A stretch of DNA of 25,263 nucleotides from a virus: positions 1-25,263 of IMG/VR virus record IMGVR_UViG_3300036715_000954. One strand, 5' to 3'. Of the stretch, positions 20,732 through 25,263 are shown in pieces; within the stretch, counting starts at the first letter, position 1; each line of letters opens with the position of its first letter. The notes beneath the pieces were generated by a model that ran no database searches, was not told the DNA's origin, and saw only the letters and a list, made by a program, of their open reading frames with translations. Both the position numbers and the translations under genes were made by a program.

Positions 20732-22533
20732 TGGAGCGACAGGAAACATCATCGAGCATCATGGCACAACCACCGACCGCATACACCTCAGCCGTATCCA
20801 TCGAGCGGGCATTAGCACGATTCGGGTGGCTCGGGGACGCCGATGAAGTCCTCGCTCAGCTCGGAATCGACCGCAACAAGCTTCGTCGGATTGCAGATGA
20901 TGATGAGGTGTCGGCAGCGCTGGATACGCGCCGCGATGCCGCGCTCAATACGCCGTGGCGCATCGAGCACGACCAATCGCGCGCGCGGCAGTTCTTTACG
21001 GATGCGGCGTCGGGTGCGATTCCAGCCATCATGTCGGCAGCTTGGGGCGCTGTCCCGTATGGCTACAGCGTGTTCGAGGTTGTATATGCGGACGCAGGTG
21101 GAGGCCGGATCGCCATCGGAAGCATCATCGAGTGCCCGTTCGAGTGGTTCATGCTGCGGCCTGACGGCTCGCTGCTTTGGCGCAACGACCTTACTCAAAC
21201 CGACCCGCGCAAGTTCTTCGCCATCGTTCACCAGGGAAGCTTGCGCAAGCCGATGGGCGAGGCCCTGCTGGCAAAAGCCTATTGGCCGTGGTATTTCAGA
21301 ACCCACGGCTGGCGCTTTTGGGCCAAGTTTCTTGAGCAGGCCGCCGTTCCGCTGCTAGTTGGGCGCACGCTCTCGGACAAGCAGGCGATGGTGGAGATGC
21401 TGCGCAGCCTCTCGAGCGGGCCGGTGGCAGCGCTTGACCGAGATGAAGAAATCGTCTCGGTCGATACTCCGGGCAACAGCCCCAACAAGTTCACCGAGTT
21501 CGAGATTGCCTGCACCCGGAGAATACAACGCCTGATCCTTGGGCAGACGCTCACCAGCGGAACCGACGGCGGAAGCGGCAACCGCGCATTGGGCGAGGTT
21601 CATGACGAAATCCGCCAGGAAAAGCGCCGCGCCGATATTCGCTTGCTCACTGACGCCGTGCAGCGGGTACTTGACACCCTGGCCGCGCTCAATGCCTTGC
21701 CAGCGCCTCGATTCGTCATGGAGGATGAGGCCGGATTGCAAATGGATCGCGCAAAGCGCGATGAAATCCTTGTCCGATCCGGGATGCTCCAGTTCACGCG
21801 CCGCTACCTCGAGGAAAAATACGGCCTGGAGCCGGATGACTTCAATGAACTCACGCCGGATCAGGCGGCGGCAGTTGCAGACGTTGGCGTCGGTGCGGGA
21901 GGCCCTCCGGCGCAGCCGGTAGGCGCTGGCATGGCGGCAATATTTGCAACTCAAGACGCGCCGCACAAACCAGACCGCCCGCGCTTCACCGCAGGCCAAC
22001 AGGCCATCGAGGATGAGATTGAGCGCATCCTGCCGTCCGTGGCCAGCCCGATCGATTCCGCCGCTATCAGGTCCGCCATCATTGGTGCGGAGAGTGTGGG
22101 CGACCTGTACGAACGACTGGCCGTCGCCATGCGCGATGCGGATGCCTCTAAGTTCGGGCAAGTATTCGAGCGAGCCATATTCGCCGCCGATGTGATGGGA
22201 TATCTGCATGCAGGCGGAAAAGCGCAAACGAGCGGAGAGGCCGCATCCGCACCGACGGTAAACCTTACAGCGCCCATCACGATCAACATGCCTGAGCAGC
22301 CCGCTCCGGTCGTGCGCATGGAGGCCGCGCCCGCGCCGATCGTCAACGTCGAACCGCCTGTTGTCAATGTGCAGGTCGCAGCTCCAGAGGTCAGCTTCAC
22401 CGCCGAAGTGCCACCCGCGCAAGTTGTGGTGGCACATCCGGCCCGCGCCATTCAGACCGTCGAGCGCGATCCGAACACCCTCGAAGTCACACGCACCGTC
22501 ACGACCTACGAAACCGACCAACCCAAGGAGTAA
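20728..22533 (+). CDS. Portal protein, DUF935 / Mu gp29-like, with V-N-V repeat tail
   Basis: This 601-residue protein forms the dodecameric channel through which DNA enters the capsid. The DUF935 family pattern is visible: VSIERALARFGWLGD, ALDTRRDAALNTPWRIE, then WGAVPYGYSVFEVVYA and FAIVHQGSLRKPMGEALL. The C-terminal 110 residues form an unusual Pro/Val-rich tail with repeated APVV, NVEPP and VNV units. The start overlaps the Mor-like gene stop (ATGATG). The Mu-type portal next to a non-Mu terminase context is notable. Confidence 0.85.
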   Translation: MMERQETSSSIMAQPPTAYTSAVSIERALARFGWLGDADEVLAQLGIDRNKLRRIADDDEVSAALDTRRDAALNTPWRIEHDQSRARQFFTDAASGAIPAIMSAAWGAVPYGYSVFEVVYADAGGGRIAIGSIIECPFEWFMLRPDGSLLWRNDLTQTDPRKFFAIVHQGSLRKPMGEALLAKAYWPWYFRTHGWRFWAKFLEQAAVPLLVGRTLSDKQAMVEMLRSLSSGPVAALDRDEEIVSVDTPGNSPNKFTEFEIACTRRIQRLILGQTLTSGTDGGSGNRALGEVHDEIRQEKRRADIRLLTDAVQRVLDTLAALNALPAPRFVMEDEAGLQMDRAKRDEILVRSGMLQFTRRYLEEKYGLEPDDFNELTPDQAAAVADVGVGAGGPPAQPVGAGMAAIFATQDAPHKPDRPRFTAGQQAIEDEIERILPSVASPIDSAAIRSAIIGAESVGDLYERLAVAMRDADASKFGQVFERAIFAADVMGYLHAGGKAQTSGEAASAPTVNLTAPITINMPEQPAPVVRMEAAPAPIVNVEPPVVNVQVAAPEVSFTAEVPPAQVVVAHPARAIQTVERDPNTLEVTRTVTTYETDQPKE

Positions 22534-22539
22534 CCCATC

Positions 22540-22947
22540 ATGGCTATCCAGTTTTCTGTTCCCGTCCGCAACGCCCGTCTCGACGCCATCGAAACCGCCA
22601 TCGGAACGTCTGCAATCCTGAAAATCCGCACCGGCGCAGCCCCGGCATCGTGTGCCACGGCAGACTCCGGCACCGTGCTCGCAACGGTCAACCTTCCCTC
22701 TGACTGGATGGTAAACGCTGCATCCGGCAGCAAGGGCATGTCCGGGACGTGGCAGGACACAAGCGCCGATGCATCCGGCACTGCCGGGCACTTCCGCATC
22801 TACGCCAGTGACGGCACCACATGCCACCTGCAAGGCACGGTCACGGCGACGGGCGGTGGCGGCGACCTACAAGTCGATAACGTCAACTTCGCCGTTGGTC
22901 AGAGCTTCACCGTGACCAGCTTCACCCTGACCGACGGCAACGCCTAA
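22540..22947 (+). CDS. Small beta-rich virion protein, paralogue of 2877-3299
   Basis: This 135-residue protein starts 7 nt after the portal stop, with AAGGAG at the end of the portal gene. Its pattern (ILKIRTGAAP, then GHFRIYASDGTTCHLQGTVT and GGGGDLQVDN) aligns with the protein at 2877-3299, indicating duplication. It may be a decoration or fibre-base protein. It begins a set of structural genes inserted between portal and the head morphogenesis gene. Function is unknown. Confidence 0.65.
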   Translation: MAIQFSVPVRNARLDAIETAIGTSAILKIRTGAAPASCATADSGTVLATVNLPSDWMVNAASGSKGMSGTWQDTSADASGTAGHFRIYASDGTTCHLQGTVTATGGGGDLQVDNVNFAVGQSFTVTSFTLTDGNA

Positions 22948-22953
22948 ACGATC

Positions 22954-23760
22954 ATGGCAATAACCACACTCGACCAACTGCTGGCTGGGATGCTGCCGCC
23001 TGCGTCCATCGTCAAGGCCGCAACGCCAACGCTGGTCGCGGGCCGACCGCAGAGCTTGTTCTACCTCGCGGGCGCACCCGGGGCGGCTGTTGCGCCGTCC
23101 TCTAATCTTGCGGGAACCGCTCTCTCCAACTACGCGGGGCAAATACCTTTCCCTTCCGCAGTCTACGGCGAGAACGTCAATCTGGCGCGATTCCAGGCCC
23201 AGGCATCCATCGCTGGCACGCTCATCTTATGCGACCGGCTCTGGCACAACTCGGGCTTGAGCCTGACCACAACGGCCGCGCAGACGATCAACTCGGTGAC
23301 GTGGCCCGCGCGCGATGCAAGCGGCGCGAGCAATGGAAACCAGGTTCTGATCGGCCTCGAGGTCACGACAGCAACCGGATCGGGAACGCCAACTTTCACC
23401 ATGTCCTACACCAATCAGGTTGGCCTGGCTGGTCAGATTGGAACCGGCATTCTGACAGGCGTTGCGTCATCAGCTGTAGGGGCGTTCTATCCTATGGGCC
23501 TGGCCGCTGGAGATACCGGAGTGCAATCGGTGCAGACCTTCACCCTCTCGGCCTCGTGGACATCCGGAGCCGCCTCGCTGGTTGCATACCGAGAGATCGC
23601 GCGGTTGGAAATCACGTCATCGAACGTGCCAGCAGCCATCGACGCGATCACCTCCGGCATGCCGCGCATGTATGACGGCAGCGTGCCGTTTTTGCTGTTC
23701 GTTCCTTCTGCCACGACGGCGAGCAACATCAGCGGGCACGTGGTGTACTCGCAAGGCTAA
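22954..23760 (+). CDS. Virion structural protein, 268 aa
   Basis: The product is Ser/Thr/Gly/Ala-rich, without signal peptide or membrane span. It starts with a short helix (MAITTLDQLLAGMLPPASIV) and continues as a beta-type protein (TLVAGRPQSLFYLAGAPG, then NVPAAIDAITSGMPRMYDG). Similar proteins sit near portal genes in several siphophages and are thought to be virion components. Its stop is 3 nt before the repeat protein. The role is inferred from context. Confidence 0.65.
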   Translation: MAITTLDQLLAGMLPPASIVKAATPTLVAGRPQSLFYLAGAPGAAVAPSSNLAGTALSNYAGQIPFPSAVYGENVNLARFQAQASIAGTLILCDRLWHNSGLSLTTTAAQTINSVTWPARDASGASNGNQVLIGLEVTTATGSGTPTFTMSYTNQVGLAGQIGTGILTGVASSAVGAFYPMGLAAGDTGVQSVQTFTLSASWTSGAASLVAYREIARLEITSSNVPAAIDAITSGMPRMYDGSVPFLLFVPSATTASNISGHVVYSQG

Positions 23761-23763
23761 CCT

Positions 23764-24918
23764 ATGACCGCCGCCGTGCAGATCAACGGCTGGCTGAAGG
23801 CGCGGTACATCAAACGCAGCGCCGCGCAGACCTACGCGCGCATTTCCTGGGGCGACTGGGACAACACAGAGGCGCAGGTTTGGGGCGCATGGATTTTCGG
23901 ATCTATCGCAAGCGACCCGGGAACGGGTACGCTGGCCGCGACCCTGGGCGCGGCATCGGTATCTGCAAAGGGACGCCTGGAGATAAAAGGCACCGCCAGC
24001 GCGACGCTTGCCACCCTGACCGCATCCGGCAGCGCTGCGCTGGCCATCAAGGCTCATTGGGCGGCAACGCTCGATGCGGCGCTGCTGTCGGCATCGGGAT
24101 CGTTGGGGTCGGCAGGCATCAATGGCGCGCTTGATGCAACGCTGGAGCAGGTTGTAGCCATCGGAACGGGTACGCTGGCGATCAGCGGTCAAGGGGCGGC
24201 TGTGCTGGCCGGTGCCACTCTGTCGGCATCCGGCGCGCTTGCGATCAAAGGGCAAGTGGCCGCAGCGCTTGCATCCGCAATCGCATCAGCCTTCGGCTCG
24301 ATTGAAATCCGCGCGCAGGCGTCCGTGACGCTGGCCAACGCCACAGCGGGCGGGGCCGGGCAGCTTGCCATCGGAGCTCAGACAGCAAGCATGCTTGAGG
24401 CTGCTGCACTCTCGGCGACCGGAGCGATTGCCGTGCGTGGGCAGGTGGCAGCGATGCTCTCAGACGCAGCGATTGCGGCCACGGGCATCCTTCGGATCCG
24501 CGCGCAGGCATATGAGACGCTTGCGGACGCCAGCATGACGGGCACTGGGGCGCTGCGCATACGAGCGCAAGGCTGGGCCGTCCTTGACGACGCGCTGTCA
24601 GCGGGCGAGGCCGCCTTGGCCTTGGCCGCGCAGATGACCTCCGGGCAGCTTGGGGACGCCATCTGCGCCTCCGGTGGGATGCTTGCTATCCGGGCGCAGG
24701 GCGCGGCAACTCTCGCCGAAGCATCGTGCATGGCTGAAGGAGCGTCAAACAGCCCGTCGCTATCGCTCGCCGCCATCGATGCACTGGCCGCTGCCGTGTG
24801 GGCGCAGCCGCTGCCGCTGCCAGACTCGCCACCAGTATACGCACCCGGAGCAGGCATGTTGTCCGCGGCAGAGATTGCCCGCGCCGCGCACGCGGTATGG
24901 GCGCGGGGCCTGCCATGA
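23764..24918 (+). CDS. 21-residue tandem-repeat virion protein
   Basis: Residues 1 to about 55 form a distinct head (INGWLKARYIKRSAAQTYAR, then WGAWIFGSIASD). From about 57 to 325 there are around a dozen imperfect 21-residue repeats with the motif A-x-L-x-x-A-x-L-S-A-S-G-x-L-A-I-K/R-G/A-Q, strongly Ala/Leu/Gly. The C-terminus has IDALAAAVWAQ and AAEIARAAHAVWARG. Such repeats build extended beta or solenoid rods, so a fibre or whisker is plausible. The same style of repeat appears at the N-terminus of the tail hub. It overlaps the next gene in ATGA. Confidence 0.7.
   Translation: MTAAVQINGWLKARYIKRSAAQTYARISWGDWDNTEAQVWGAWIFGSIASDPGTGTLAATLGAASVSAKGRLEIKGTASATLATLTASGSAALAIKAHWAATLDAALLSASGSLGSAGINGALDATLEQVVAIGTGTLAISGQGAAVLAGATLSASGALAIKGQVAAALASAIASAFGSIEIRAQASVTLANATAGGAGQLAIGAQTASMLEAAALSATGAIAVRGQVAAMLSDAAIAATGILRIRAQAYETLADASMTGTGALRIRAQGWAVLDDALSAGEAALALAAQMTSGQLGDAICASGGMLAIRAQGAATLAEASCMAEGASNSPSLSLAAIDALAAAVWAQPLPLPDSPPVYAPGAGMLSAAEIARAAHAVWARGLP
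23932..24740 (+). repeat. Coding tandem repeats of about 63 bp
   Basis: About a dozen degenerate 63-bp units encode the 21-residue repeats of the structural protein. They vary at the base level, so they are old rather than recent duplications. Confidence 0.7.
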
Positions 24919-25175
24919 CGACGGCGGGCGCGAGACTTCGGTCGCTGGCTGGGCGGGATGGACCGACAGGCGCACTGCTGCTGATGATCAGCAGTGGAGC
25001 AACCGCAGGCGCAGCGCTGGTTTCCTACTCTGGATTGCCTGTTGGTTCTGCTTCCGATCACTTGATGGTAGACAGGGCGCAGCCGTGGCAAGGCGGTACG
25101 TTTGGATTTGACTACGACAGCGTGCGCAGGAATAGGCCGCGCCGCAAGAGGGATGACGAACTGATATGGCTGTGA
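24915..25175 (+). CDS. Small structural-region protein, 86 aa
   Basis: ATG at 24915 overlaps the stop of the repeat protein gene in ATGA. A Gly/Ala/Ser-rich middle (GALLLMISSGATAGAALVS) could be a weak membrane segment or beta strand pair. The end is very basic (RRNRPRRKRDDELIWL). Its stop overlaps the next start. The function is unknown. A linker or chaperone for the fibre-like protein is possible. Confidence 0.6.
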   Translation: MTTAGARLRSLAGRDGPTGALLLMISSGATAGAALVSYSGLPVGSASDHLMVDRAQPWQGGTFGFDYDSVRRNRPRRKRDDELIWL

Positions 25176-25263
25176 AGGTTCCACTCGACGACCCGGCGTC
25201 GAAAATCATTGCCGATCTGCGCAGCCAGAACGTCACGCTGCCGGATGTGTTCTACGCGCTCGA
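25166..25263 (+). CDS. Start of a probable head morphogenesis (MuF-like) protein, cut by window end
   Basis: ATG at 25166 has GAGGGA upstream and lies inside the end of the previous gene. The 32 visible codons (MAVKVPLDDPASKIIADL, then NVTLPDVFYAL) match the N-terminus style of MuF-like proteins that follow DUF935 portals and help build the procapsid. Only the start is present, so this is an inference from position and pattern. Confidence 0.45.
   Translation, partial: MAVKVPLDDPASKIIADLRSQNVTLPDVFYAL

Noticed and set aside
21355-22833. Leftward 492-aa ORF opposite the portal
   Set aside because: It spans the portal and the next gene in antisense, with Cys/Arg/Gly-rich shadow composition and no start signal.

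Overview
This window is part of a temperate, tailed double-stranded DNA phage genome (free phage, assembled phage contig or prophage). It has high GC content and densely packed genes, most joined by ATGA or TGATG overlaps. Codon usage and gene families (DUF1376 protein, YqaJ exonuclease plus RecT, RusA, DUF935 portal, a Nazgul/Sano-like tail hub) suggest a host among the high-GC Proteobacteria, most likely Betaproteobacteria. The host is an inference. No ribosomal RNA, tRNA or clear chromosomal housekeeping gene is present.

Layout, left to right. (1) 1-5419 (+): the last virion structural genes, ending in a tail-hub protein. (2) 5422-6733 (+): lysis cassette with a coiled-coil membrane protein (holin candidate), a SAR endolysin and nested inner and outer spanins, closed by a strong terminator at 6825-6852. 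(3) 6995-7993 (+): tyrosine integrase. (4) 8007-14793 (-): leftward early operon, reading from the right as small membrane protein, small conserved protein, YqaJ exonuclease, RecT, an HTH-like protein, a DUF3310 protein, two small conserved proteins, a 22-cysteine repeat protein and dUTPase. It is followed by a separately promoted pair: an unknown protein and an AntA/KilAC-type antirepressor. (5) 14794-16085: control region with divergent promoters, a small HTH gene, a leftward cargo gene and a previously unannotated small-RNA-like locus. (6) 16086-18609 (+): Cro/YdaS-like regulator, DUF1376 protein, replication-associated protein, zinc-ribbon protein and RusA. (7) 18658-25263 (+): terminase subunits, Mor-like protein, portal, a group of structural proteins, and the start of a probable MuF-like head protein that runs off the window.

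Lysis genes run straight into integrase, and early genes run into packaging genes. The sequence is therefore consistent with a circular or permuted phage map in which attP would lie near 6734-6994.

The strongest unexplained signals are non-coding. One is an approximately 80-nt leftward RNA at 15801-15880 with a near-consensus promoter, three hairpins and CU-rich anti-Shine-Dalgarno stretches, including a 10-nt perfect complement to the rusA ribosome-binding site. Another is a 240-nt leader at 9305-9544 with an early terminator and three copies of a pairing element that can form mutually exclusive helices, one of which abuts the ribosome-binding site of the downstream gene. A third is a divergent promoter pair whose -10 boxes sit in near-identical 13-mers. 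The strangest protein is the AT-richer 193-residue product of 10154-10735, in which every third residue over 64 positions is cysteine.
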